From Sipunculus nudus (lineage: Eukaryota; Annelida; Sipuncula; Golfingiida; Sipunculidae), in assembly GCA_026874595.1 (NCBI GenBank), contig CM049317.1:68570118-68634117 (forward strand): 64,000 bases of DNA, read 5' to 3'. Made by a program: the position numbers and the translations under genes. The notes under the pieces are model-generated. The model saw only the letters and a program-made list of their open reading frames with translations. It was not told where the DNA came from and did not search any database. This document shows, one piece after another, positions 22,011 through 31,636 of the stretch (the stretch's first letter is position 1; each line of letters starts with the position of its first letter).

Positions 22011-23447
22011 CTGAAATGTGTTAAAATTTTGTCAATAATCTATAGGTCAAGTAAACATATTAACATGTGCTTTAGCATTGCATCCAGAACAGAGACAGGG
22101 AACCGATGTAATTGCTGGTGCAAAGTGGGACGTCACAGGCAATTTTTAAAAATGAATTAAATCTAGCATTTCACGTTTTAATTCTTCCCTGAAAATTGTA
22201 GATAGATAGTGTCAGAAATACTAAGCTTGGATGAGATCTAAAATTTTTAGTAATAGAGGTGTATAAAATAACACCTGTCTAATAAGACTTTCTGGCTTTC
22301 AAGACCATCGTTGAGTGTCCCGAACAATAATAAGGTGTTCTTATTAAACAGGTTTGACGGTATACTTAAATATTTAGGGTTACAAACCTTTGTATGAAAT
22401 CTAGAGTGTGAGCCACTTCACTGGGATAGGGGAGGTTGAACACGTAGAACGCAGCAAACGCAAGACCAAGGGCCATACGCAGATTGACGTTCGAGGCCAG
22501 GATACACCCATCCACAACTGCGTAACAATTTTCTGCATAGGGGTGAGGACCTACAAGTAGTGAAAGAGCTAAACATTAGAAACTAGAAATCTGCATTCTA
22601 AGGAATGCAAGCCTCCGCCATTGGATTGTCCTTAATTGAGATGCTCCTAAAATCGTGTTTGCATTCACTTATTCGGCCCATATTACCAGGTTCATTCGTA
22701 TTTAAGTGACTGTACATTTGTGAATCTTCTTTTATGACGTTCCTGAGACCGGATCTTGTGCCAGATCCACAACAAAATTTGATAGATTCTTCATTGGCCA
22801 TTCCTGAAATGCGCTAAAAATTTCAGTATATTCCATAAAATATTGCTCGGGTTATGTTGTTAACAAACCCACCAACGCACAAATACACACACAAATACAC
22901 ACACGAACGGGGATGAACGCATACCCTGCAATTGGAGGCAATGATTGAAATCATGTATTGTTTGACTTTAGTCTTGTAAAGGAATTACTAGTCCATTTGT
23001 ATATATTATGAATGGAATATTACATTTAATATGAACATTAAAAATTATGAATACATTGTAGATACATTGTAGTAATGCCTGTAGTTCAAAATGAAATATC
23101 CCTTCTCTTCTCTTAAGACATACCTGACTTTGCTTCTTACCTGTGAACACGACATGCGGGTGGGTTGGGTGGTCTTGTTCCTCAATTTCCCCTGCTGAAG
23201 TGGTTTCCTGTAAAAAATGGATTTGAAATGTTCCACTATATTTTTTGTATTTCAGTGCTGTGTTCAACACTATACACATTTTATGCCATGTAATTTTAAA
23301 ATAATTAGATTTTGTTTGACCTTAAATCTTCTGAACATCCATGTACTTCGGCCTTTTACAGCAAACATTCAAATTTAAACGATAATTGTTATATGTGTGC
23401 GTGTGTGTCTATAGGTTTGTTTATGTAAATCAATTGAACGTCTTATG

Positions 23448-23484
<37 letters not shown>

Positions 23485-26263
23485 TACACTAATACACACA
23501 CAAAATATACAAATCTATGATCATAAGACATTATATACATACAAGTATGTATTGGTTCTGCAAGAAATTATTGCAATGGTGTTCTATCATATGGAACCTG
23601 ACCTTTACATGAAAAAAACCCAGAATAATCGACAAGTACGTGTGTGTGTTTGTGTGTTAGAGAGAGAGAGATAGAGATAATGTTTATCTTCCAACATGGA
23701 TTTTCATCTTCAGTTAGGATGACTATAATTTTATTGTATTTACAGATAATAGTCAAGTCTGCTGAAACTCTGTACCTCTACTTGTCTGAAGATCTCCCGC
23801 TTTGTCTCCCCAAAAGCCAGAGGAAGCACTGTGAGTGGCCCGTATACTTTAGGGTCAGAATGCCCAAGCACGTCGGCTAAAACAGATAACTTATGTACTG
23901 CAGATGCAGTACTTGGCTGGGCCTGGAAGTAACGCAACATTGTTTCAGATCTACTTGCCATCTGGTTGTCCAGTGTCTTCATGAGGTCAAAGTTCATTAA
24001 ATGTTCAAAATGTTTCAGAAGATGATTTGGATGAAACAGGAAAGGCCAGTTTAATCTGACTGTTTTCACGTGTGTGCCTTTGTTGATACAGAACCTCTGT
24101 GTCGGGTAAGTCTCCATCATTACCTGGTCTATATGTTCTTCGTCTTGCTCTTCTTTCTTGTATTCCTCGATAAGCCGTACTTTCTTCTCCTCCTGAGAAT
24201 CAGCAGATTGGTCCTCCGGGATGTCTGGCTGCCATCTTACACAGCCGTAGCTGTACGGCTGTAGAACGGATGCAGGTTTGCGTTTTTTGTTGACTGAGCC
24301 ATCTGTCGTTTCCTCCACTTCGAGAAGTTTTCTTCTTTAAGTTGGCTTTCCTGCTTTCTGCCTTTTCATATTTTCAAATCTGTCTCTAAGTCTATTTGAT
24401 AATGAAACGTGTCCTCTGTCTTGCTGCCCACCTCGTGACAGTGAGTCCGTAAAGGAATCTGGATAAGTGGCCACAACGTTTCTTGCAATTATATCAAGAT
24501 TTGCCTTTCCTGGCGTTGGGCTTTGTTTTTCGATATCACTACATAATATTCTGACCATCTGCAGAAGATCAGATTTTCCTGGCCTGCTTTTGTTTCTACA
24601 TGCGGATTGCACTCCATCAGGGAACTTTCCCCACGGAATTTCAAAGCTCTCAGCCCAGTTTTTATGTGATGGTCGGTGACCCGAGGTTGATGGTGTTACG
24701 ATTTGACCGGTGACAGGGCTTCCTTCGAAATTAACAATTGTTTGTTGCGGGGTCTTAGGAGTATTTAAGTCCAGTGTTTGTTGCGAGATCTTAGGAGTTT
24801 GTATGTCCAGTGTTTGTTGTTCAGTCTTAGGAGTTTTAAGGGCCAGTGTTTCGTGTGGGGTCTTTGGCGTTTGTGGGGTCAGTGTTTGTTGTGGGGTCTT
24901 GGACGTTTGTTGGGTCAGTGTTTGTTGTGGGGTCTTGGGCGTTTGTGGGGTCAGTGTTTGTTGTGGGGTCTTGGTCGTTTGTTTAGTCTTTGTTTGCTGT
25001 GGGGTCTCGGGCGATTGTGGGGTCAGTGTTTGTTGTGGGTTCTTAGGCGTTTCTGGTGCTGGTGTAGAACTGTCATGTCCACCGTCAGAGACTGCAATTA
25101 TACAAGAGCAGGAGTAAGACATTGCTTTAATATGTATAACAAAATTATTCAGGCTGCATAAGAAAAAACGAGATAAAATCCAAGGATAATTAAGAACTAC
25201 ACACACTTGTAATTAAGCGTTCTCAGTAAGCAGAAAATGAGGCCCAGAGGGTCCCACTATAAGGCAGTTAAAGGCCAATTTTCATGGGAAAAAGATAAAG
25301 TAGAGCTTTGTCATATTTCCATTGATAACATTTATATAACAGATCTTCTCAATGTATTATGATATGAAGCATGATAAATAATATCTTTAAACTTTCTAAC
25401 TGCACAAATCCAGAATTACAACTCCATATTTCCCATTTACAACTGCAAAAAATATCTGTTAATAGAGGTCAACTACACGATGCAATGGATTAAAGAACAT
25501 AAATAGCAATTAACCCAGACTATGTAAATTCTCCCATTCATTATGGTTGTGTTAAAGAGTGCTGTTGGATATTGCGAATCAACATGAAATCTGATTGATT
25601 CCATAGTCCTTACCGGTGGTGCTCGCCGCTGAGACAGTTTCTGCAGAACAGTATTCGAACAAAGATACATACAAGAAAGTGGTCAGAGACAGCACCCTCC
25701 GCCAGTATTCCAATCAAACAACAAATTAACGCAGGAAATATTGTTACTTCAACAACTCCATTCACCCGTAAGCTCCAAGACAATGACCCTTTGGTCAAAA
25801 AGAAATTTCCGTTCGTCACAATGGAAAGGATACGTTTGAATGGAAAGAAATACTATGGTTATTCCAGATTACCTCCCAAATTTAATGGATTAACCCTAAG
25901 GTGTTACCATAACCCTCCCCAAATTTTATCAAACTTTGTTGTGAAGTATTTGCGTAAAATTGCACATAGACAAATCAAGTGACTAAGTGTAAAACATAAC
26001 ACCTCGCGCCACCTGGCGGAGGTATAGCAAGTATAATATTTACCGGTGTTTGAGAAGTGCTGCTTCAATTTGAAGGATAATTTCCTGCAGCCAATCACGT
26101 GGAGGCTTCCCAGAAGGTCCTTTTCTGGGTCCAGCCATTCTAAATCAGCCAAATCTTGGACCCCGTATCCAATCAGCCTCTCCTCTATAGCTTTCAGTCT
26201 GTCGGCAGGAAGTCTCAGTGCTGCCTCTAGGAACTGCTTTACTTCTTCAGATAGAGCTGCCAT
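21875..26263 (-). CDS. SAMD3-like protein gene, six coding exons, interrupted by an in-frame TAA (whole gene)
   Basis: Exons 26263-26044, 25640-25614, 25091-23776, 23207-23141, 22550-22388 and 22010-21875 join to 1929 nt (643 codons) with matching phases at every junction (1, 1, 0, 1, 2). Residues 4-70 are SAM-like; about 95-200 is a 12-residue Thr/Pro/Gln repeat; about 230-330 is a basic region ending LSNRLRDRFENMKRQ; about 350-642 holds YSYGCVRWQP, HPHVVFTG, AAFYVFNLPYP and INPTRGSKVE, the pattern I associate with animal proteins annotated as SAMD3-like. Their molecular function is unknown to me. TAA at 24339-24337 (codon 334) would remove the C-terminal half, yet the frame after it is intact for 308 codons. 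The gene is either a recent pseudogene or null allele, or a gene with readthrough or a sequencing error. The family call is from memory of motifs, not a search. Confidence 0.75.
22388..22550 (-). CDS. SAMD3-like gene, 163-nt exon (conserved C-terminal core)
   Basis: It has a pyrimidine-rich acceptor ending TTGTAG at 22551 and donor AAAG|GTTTGT at 22387. It encodes GPHPYAENCYAVVDGCIL, then a hydrophobic LRMALGLAFAAFYVFNLPYP and HTLDFIQ. A second CAG 18 nt inside the exon (ending at 22533) would also keep the frame, so a six-residue alternative start is possible. Confidence 0.8.
23141..23207 (-). CDS. SAMD3-like gene, 67-nt exon
   Basis: Acceptor TTTTTTACAG ends at 23208 and donor TTCACAG|GTAAGAAG starts at 23140. 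It starts in phase 0 and encodes ETTSAGEIEEQDHPTHPHVV, then FT and a split Gly. Both splice sites are strong. Confidence 0.8.
23776..25091 (-). CDS. SAMD3-like gene, large central exon with internal stop
   Basis: Acceptor TATAATTGCAG ends at 25092. The donor is GAG|GTACAG at 23775, or CAA|GTAGAG six bases earlier; both keep phase 0. The 1316 nt cover codons 84-521: the Thr/Pro/Gln repeat, a conserved basic region, and YSYGCVRWQP followed by a Glu/Lys-rich stretch. One TAA at 24339-24337 sits between KAGKPT and RRKLLEVEE. There is no GT-AG pair tight around the stop that would splice it out, and the frame on both sides is the same. Confidence 0.75.
24337..24339 (-). pseudogene. In-frame TAA in SAMD3-like exon (candidate disabling mutation)
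   Basis: The stop is codon 334 of the joined 643-codon frame, in context CCAACT-TAA-AGAAGA. Sequence on both sides resembles one continuous family member, and the downstream exons keep splice sites and frame. No other lesion was found. Confidence 0.7.
24737..25072 (-). repeat. Coding 36-nt minisatellite (12-residue TPQQTLTPQTPK repeat)
   Basis: In the SAMD3-like frame the segment is a run of about eight to nine degenerate 12-residue units of the form TPQQTL-TPQTPK. On the + strand it appears as repeated GTTTGTTGTGGGGTCTT. Units towards the C-terminal end are more diverged (DIQTPK, DLNTPK). It is probably a disordered linker whose length varies. Confidence 0.85.
25614..25640 (-). CDS. SAMD3-like gene, 27-nt microexon
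   Basis: Acceptor TTCTGCAG ends at 25641 and donor CACCG|GTAAGG starts at 25613. The exon is 27 nt and phase 1 to phase 1, adding nine residues (ETVSAASTT). Because 27 is a multiple of three, the flanking exons also join in frame without it, so it could be alternatively used. The acceptor is inferred only from the sequence; a longer exon was not supported because the same frame closes upstream. Confidence 0.55.
26044..26263 (-). CDS. SAMD3-like gene, first recognised coding exon (SAM-like domain)
   Basis: The ATG at 26263 gives MAALSEEVKQFLEAALRL and a helical, SAM-like segment ending GCRKLSFKLKQHFSNT. An acceptor CCCTTTTAG ends at 26265, one base before the ATG, so a 5' exon exists upstream. 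The donor is ACCG|GTAAAT at 26043. The exon ends in phase 1. Confidence 0.75.
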
Positions 26264-26521
26264 TCTAAAAGGGAACAGCATCGATGATTTTATATATAAA
26301 AAAACCAGTTCTGCTCCTTTCTAAATTCTATATTTTCAGATAATAAAAAATATCTGTTATATTTCATGTTTGAATTAATTGTCTGGATTTCATACAAGGG
26401 AGGTTTTTCTTAAGCAGTCAGTAATCACCACATTTGTACGATTTTCACCTGGGACAAAAGTGGTAAACTATTTTTTATTTTACGAAAAACTATCCCGAGC
26501 AAAAAAAGGTGAAGAGTGGGA

Positions 26522-27263
26522 CTGTAACGATTGCAAGATACATCACGATACAAAGAGAACATTGTATCGGTATCGTCAGATGAGCATGTATCGATACGTT
26601 TATCAGATGACCCTGCCAGGATTAACTGAAGTTGGGTGCCGGGGTGGCCTCGGGCGGGGCTTGGGGATACAGCATAACGGTATATATATATACTAGTATA
26701 TATAAAATATAGAATCCTTGTACGATTTTAAGACTGAAAACAAGAGGAAAATTTTCCTACCTGCATATGAAAGTGAACAGTAATGAGACTTCCATGATTT
26801 CCATATTTTTATAATTACTTTCATACAATAATTATCTGATCAAATATTACTGTCTGGAAAGTGTTCCCTCAATATTACATGCGAAGCCGGGTGGAGGGGG
26901 GGGGGGGGTGGGTGGGTGGGGGGGGGCATGGCTCCCTGCGACACCCCCCTGGATACGCCCCTGTTTATCGCAACGTTTACGATACATATATGACCACCCA
27001 AAGAAAAGTGACGTCCAGCACTTAAAAAATAGTCCCTTAAAGGCGAAACATTATTGGTAAGAAACGAGGTAAATGGCATCTGATTGGCTCATCCAGTGGA
27101 AATCAATATTTGGTTTAATTTTTAAAGAGTAAGCTTGTTAACATTCCGATATACAAGGAAAAAGTCTAAATTATTGTATATCATATATTTTTCGTATCGT
27201 GTACCATATTGTGAGCCAAGTATTGCAATATTTATCACATTGTTAGATAATGCATCGTTACAG
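26522..27263. mobile_element. DNA-transposon relic with CTGTAACGATTGCA termini
   Basis: Left end CTGTAACGATTGCA at 26522-26535; right end TGCATCGTTACAG at 27251-27263, its inverted repeat with one indel. Internal GTATCG/CGATAC motifs recur on both sides (26548-26610 and 27190-27215). A second element end (poly-G, GCATGGCTCCCTGCG, TGGATACGCCCCTG at 26945-26963) is nested inside. No coding capacity. Confidence 0.65.
26885..26963. mobile_element. Right end of a CAGGGGCG-family element nested in another transposon relic
   Basis: Poly-G followed by GCATGGCTCCCTGCG and ending GATACGCCCCTG, matching the right end of the element at 62788-63372. The left terminus was not located with confidence. Confidence 0.55.
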
Positions 27264-27465
27264 CAATAGTGAACGGAGGCAGTGAAATGGAGTTTAACCA
27301 ATTCACAAATGTACCTTTAAATGTAACCTTAAGTAATAATCTAAATTAATCAATTATATATCATAATATTTACAAGTTTATAAAAGCAAACTCTTGACTA
27401 TAGAATATAGTCTGACTATTATATATATATACATATATATATATATAATTATTATTATTTATCGA

Positions 27466-27466
<1 letters not shown>

Positions 27467-27522
<56 letters not shown>

Positions 27523-27535
27523 GACTATTATTATT
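27467..27535. repeat. (ATT)n microsatellite
   Basis: Runs of TTA from 27467 to about 27521 with a short interruption GAC, preceded by (AT)n. Confidence 0.95.
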
Positions 27536-28520
27536 AAAAGAATAAGAAACTATAAGATAAAAACATATAAGTCATTTTAAGTGTATTGGGCATATCTGTT
27601 ACAGATTATGATTCTCAAATTAACTTAGGAAGATAAGAAATTAATAATGTCATCAAATAAAGCTTACGTGGACATCTTCAGCTTTGAAGAGCTGATAGAC
27701 TTTTGTTTTTATATAAAGATATTATATTGAAAAAACCCGTTAAACTGTGATTTGTTATTTGAAATGATCCATTAAAGTGAACTTAGGCTGTACTTAAACG
27801 CTTAATATAAGTTAAAACACTCCGCTTGGGGGTCATGCAAGGTCTAGACAAGGAAGTCTGACATTTCTCCAGCTGAGTAAGTGAATAAAATTGTCCATAT
27901 ATGTCACACGAATGGAACTGCACTAGTGGTTGAATATTGTCTTTGAGGTTAAATCAAGGTTAGGACAGCCAAATACAAATTTGCAGAAAATAAAGCGTGC
28001 GAACCAAGATGTTAAAAACCTCTGACCTCTTGGTTAGCCATGACTAAATGCATATAGATACTGAAGGTCAGATGTGATTGTAAGCTGCAAATTTAAATAT
28101 ATTGGGAAGGCCTCCTGGAGTTCAGATGACTATTTGATTGTGGGGCACCAGATTGAAATGTCTATGGTGTTTGATATGCAAAATGACAGTGAATAGTGAG
28201 AAAAATGAAGCTGAAATCCTCGATGCGTCCCTGATAACGACAGACTGATCAGCATGCAGTCGTTGTCTGTACGTCTGTAGGGCTCGTGTGCGCCTGTTGT
28301 GAAACTGGATACCCCAAGGCTAGGCCGAAAAATTAGGAGTGGCTGCCGTGTACAAAACTCTGGGATATTCACTTACAGTTAATATAGTGTGTGCTTAATT
28401 AATGAGAGAAATGCTGTGTTTCCACGAGATGTTCCTCACAGATAGTTTTTTGAATGAACCGGCAAGTATTTCTGAGAAAATCAGCTTTAACCCAGCTGAT
28501 AGCAGGATTATCTGAACCTG

Positions 28521-28706
28521 CTATATATATATATTGTCAGGGGTTGCCGACTCGCAGGTTCTCTCATCAAACTCGAACTCAAGGTGTTTAATCAATATAT
28601 CATAGCAGTACAAGTTCGCACCATTCACATACGCTAAACATATTAATATTAAAACACAGGCCACTGGAGAACTAACTCGAGACTCGAGACCCCTTTTTGG
28701 TGCCAT
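28521..28706 (-). CDS. Small open frame with signal-peptide-like N-terminus (uncertain)
   Basis: The 61-residue frame begins MAPKRGLESR, then SPVACVLILICLAYVNGA, which has the basic, hydrophobic and small-residue pattern of a signal peptide, followed by about 31 residues with two Cys. It ends in a TATATA repeat (DNIYI, stop), which argues against a conserved C-terminus. It could be the 5' exon of something or chance. Confidence 0.2.
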   Translation of the reverse strand: MAPKRGLESRVSSPVACVLILICLAYVNGANLYCYDILIKHLEFEFDERTCESATPDNIYI

Positions 28707-29356
28707 CCCCGTATACTTATACGCTCTAGAGGCGTGAGTGAGGACCTTAACGAAACAGGGGTTGCAAGGCTGGTGCTGATATCGCTATCTGGTCCAGTCA
28801 GAGTAAAAGTGTGATTCTCGTTTACGCTTAAAATGGATACAATTCAAAGACTATACGCTCAACAATAAATAATACCTTACTAGATAGCTCACACAACACT
28901 TTATCTGTAATACTAATTGTGACGCTATCACGAATTATAATTAACTTGTAATGTGAAATAAACTAAGATTGTACCTTGTGTATTTTACTTGATCAACTGG
29001 AAAATGATTAATAACTGGAAAATGAAATAATGTAAGGTAACTTGGCATATATGTACATAAAGAGGACAAAGGGGCCCACCTGATAACCTATTATTCTAAG
29101 AAATATAAATAAGTACCTGGTTGCAAATGAAGAAATATACTTGAACAGAAAACACTCTATATCTGTCTCTGTATATCCATATAGGATATTGAGCAGGGGT
29201 GTTAAGGGGTCAAGGGCAAGCCATCAGCCTCTTCGCGCAGACGTTGGGCTGGTTGGCACCTTACGCAATCAGACCAGAGGGACCAGAACTAATAGTTAAC
29301 GGCTGGACGTCAAGTGTATGCCTAGACCTGTATGTATAAGTGTGTACTTTGTAACA

Positions 29357-29388
<32 letters not shown>

Positions 29389-29652
29389 ATATACTGATTT
29401 GCATCCTGTTCCTTTTGTACCATACTGGAACAGGGCCTTTAACCTAGGAAAAATATCAGTAAGTTAATTAGTATAGAAATAAAATTACGATAGAGGGTTA
29501 TTTTGAATAAAATCGGTGTAAATAAATGAATATAATGAATCAATCAATCGATTCATGTTAGTGAAAACTGGCATGTGCTGGTTTCACTTATAATACATGA
29601 TAAAACAAAAATTGTTTCAGTTATATTTCTCAAAGTTATGACTTTTGCTCAC

Positions 29653-29912
29653 CTCGAATCATATGTCCTGGCACCAGAAGAGCTGTCTTCTTTGTGTGTA
29701 CTATTGTGAACTGCTGTTGCAGGCGGGAGAATTTTGAAACCTGTCCAGTGGCCTGTCAAAAATGTGTGGCTCAGAATGCTCAGGCTTATCATCCGCGGCC
29801 GGAAGATGCCATCCTGCCGGGTTAGCGCAACATCTGGGTCGTTAGTGCGCGGAAATCTATCTATTCGGTCGCAAGTGTAACGTGATCGGTACAGAGTATG
29901 CGGCTGGACCAT
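29653..29912 (-). CDS. Possible 5' exon of the SAMD3-like gene (in-frame N-terminal extension or 5' UTR)
   Basis: A minus-strand frame opens at ATG 29912 (MVQPHTLYRSRYTC...) and runs 86 codons plus two bases to a consensus donor TTCGAG|GTGAGC at 29652. Spliced to the acceptor at 26265 it gives AG+A, ATG GCA, so it continues in frame into the SAM exon. A chance frame match is one in three. No domain is recognised in the 86 residues. It may equally be untranslated leader with the ATG at 26263 used. Confidence 0.35.
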
Positions 29913-30245
29913 GATAACGCCGCGTTGACTGTGATGTTGTGCTTCACAGGTGCGTATTCATTTTGAGTGGCACATTGAATGTAAAATAACGCCCCTTTGT
30001 ATCGTAATTTCACTCATAATGTTCTCAGTGAACACGTACACAGTTGCTTAATCAATCCACATGATTCTCGGAAACGTATATCTTAAAATGATTTTTCCAT
30101 TCACAATGAAAGTGCACATTTCCATTGAGGATGAGAGTGCTGTAAAGGGGACTTTGAAAAAGAGCAATATTTTGAAGATAGTGGCATAAACTGCAATGGT
30201 TCCAAAATATCCGCGTGGTTCTTTCGTTTCACAATATGCTTGATT

Positions 30246-30640
30246 AAAGCGTCAAGCGTTTGTAATTTTTTTTCCAGCGACTATTTAGTTTTCTCTGGCG
30301 CAGAGTGGAATATCATCAAATTTTTAACTCACTTAATATTCAGAAAATTTACTTCAAGTAAACTCTGTGTATATATAATCAATTCAATTTTCTTTTAGGT
30401 GTGAAGTGACGAATTTATCATGTGGAATCATTTAAAATGATAAAAGCGTCAAGCGTTTGTAATTTTTTTTGCAGCGACTATTTAGTTTTCTCTGGCGCAG
30501 AGTGGAATATCATCAAATTTCTTAACTCACTTAATATTCAGTAAATTTACTTCAAGTAAACTCTGTGTATATATAATCAATTCAATTTTCTTTTAAGTGT
30601 GAAGTGACGAATTTATCATGTGGAATCATTTTGATGGAGT
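30246..30640. repeat. Recent tandem duplication, 197-bp period, two copies
   Basis: 30246-30442 and 30443-30638 are almost identical, from AAGCGTCAAGCGTTTGTAAT through GACGAATTTATCATGTGGAA. I see about four or five differences. Confidence 0.95.
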
Positions 30641-30945
30641 ATTTAGTTAGCTAACTGAACAATGTAGAAAAATTGTTGCCAGTGTTGTTAGACTCATCTA
30701 TTCTTTAATTGATAAAACATACATAAATTACAAATCTGTCCCGAGGAATTTTTAACTGTGTAGACAATAAGTAAGTCTAAATATTGATAAGATCTAGATT
30801 ATATTGCACCGGGACTAGGTGTATGTAAATCCAATAAATGTAACACAATATATGTATGGGAATGAGCAATTTACATCACTGAGTGTAACTGGAATACGTA
30901 AGCTTTGAACTCTGAAGAGGTGTGTTTAAATACACATCCAACCGA

Positions 30946-31636
30946 ATGTAGGACGTTTCGGACACGGACGTTTCGGACACGGGCATTCCGGAATAAGACG
31001 ATCCGGACTAGGACGTTTCGAAAAGGCCTTTTTGCACAGGAGGACATATCGGACATAAAATTTATTTTGAGTGTATCAATGTACCCATATGTTAATTGAA
31101 ATAATATTTATTTGGATCGAAAAATTATATATTAACTATTTAATTATTGTATATCATTTAAAAATACTTTTTGAATGTATCAATCTGTACGTTTACTGAT
31201 ACATTTTTTCCCTCCATATCAAAATTATTACCATAAAATAACATTTTAAAATTTAATTGTGAATTATCTTTTACTTACAGATCCACAAAATGAAATACTA
31301 ATATGCAGAAGTATTATTTTTAAAGTTTTTTTTTGAACGAAATAAATATTATTTCATTCATACATTAAAAAAGTACTGTTCAATGGTTCTTTTATGGTAA
31401 AAATATTGATCTGCACATTCAAACGTAAATTATTAAATGGTAAATATAATAATCATATAATTAATCCCTAATTTTTGGAGCCAAATAAAAATTTGTAATA
31501 TTTGATTTTATGGTAATAATATTGATCTGTCCGAAATGTCCTTTTATCAAAGGGTTAGGTTTACGTCCAAACGTCCTATAGTCCGGAATGTCCTAGTCCA
31601 AAAAACGTCCTAATCCAAAACGTCCATCTACCATTT
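30946..31636. mobile_element. Foldback element with GGACGTTTCGGAC-type subrepeats
   Basis: The left end has repeated GGACGTTTCGGACACGG, GACGATCCGGACTAGGACGT (about 30950-31050). The right end has the inverted forms TCCGAAATGTCC, AAACGTCCTATAGTCCGGAA, TGTCCTAGTCC and CGTCCTAATCCAAAACGTCC (31527-31625). The AT-rich spacer is about 470 bp. Short open frames over the ends (RTFRTRTFR-type) are translations of the subrepeat. Confidence 0.75.

Larger units (their letters stand above)
26264..29652 (-). other. Probable first intron of the SAMD3-like gene
   Basis: The acceptor at its 3' end is clear; the 5' donor is the candidate at 29652. Contains two nested transposon relics and simple repeats; no other exon supported. 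Confidence 0.4.

Noticed and set aside
24710-25161. Plus-strand frames rich in CCGVLGVCGVSV and LLWGLGRLWGQC
   Set aside because: Shadows of the Thr/Pro/Gln coding repeat of the minus-strand SAMD3-like gene.
25473-25982. Open frames on both strands around the microexon
   Set aside because: They overlap one another, lack conserved character, and only the 27-nt piece has matching splice sites and phase.
30871-31099. RTFRTRTFR-type frames on both strands
   Set aside because: Translation of the GGACGTTTCGG subrepeats of a foldback element.
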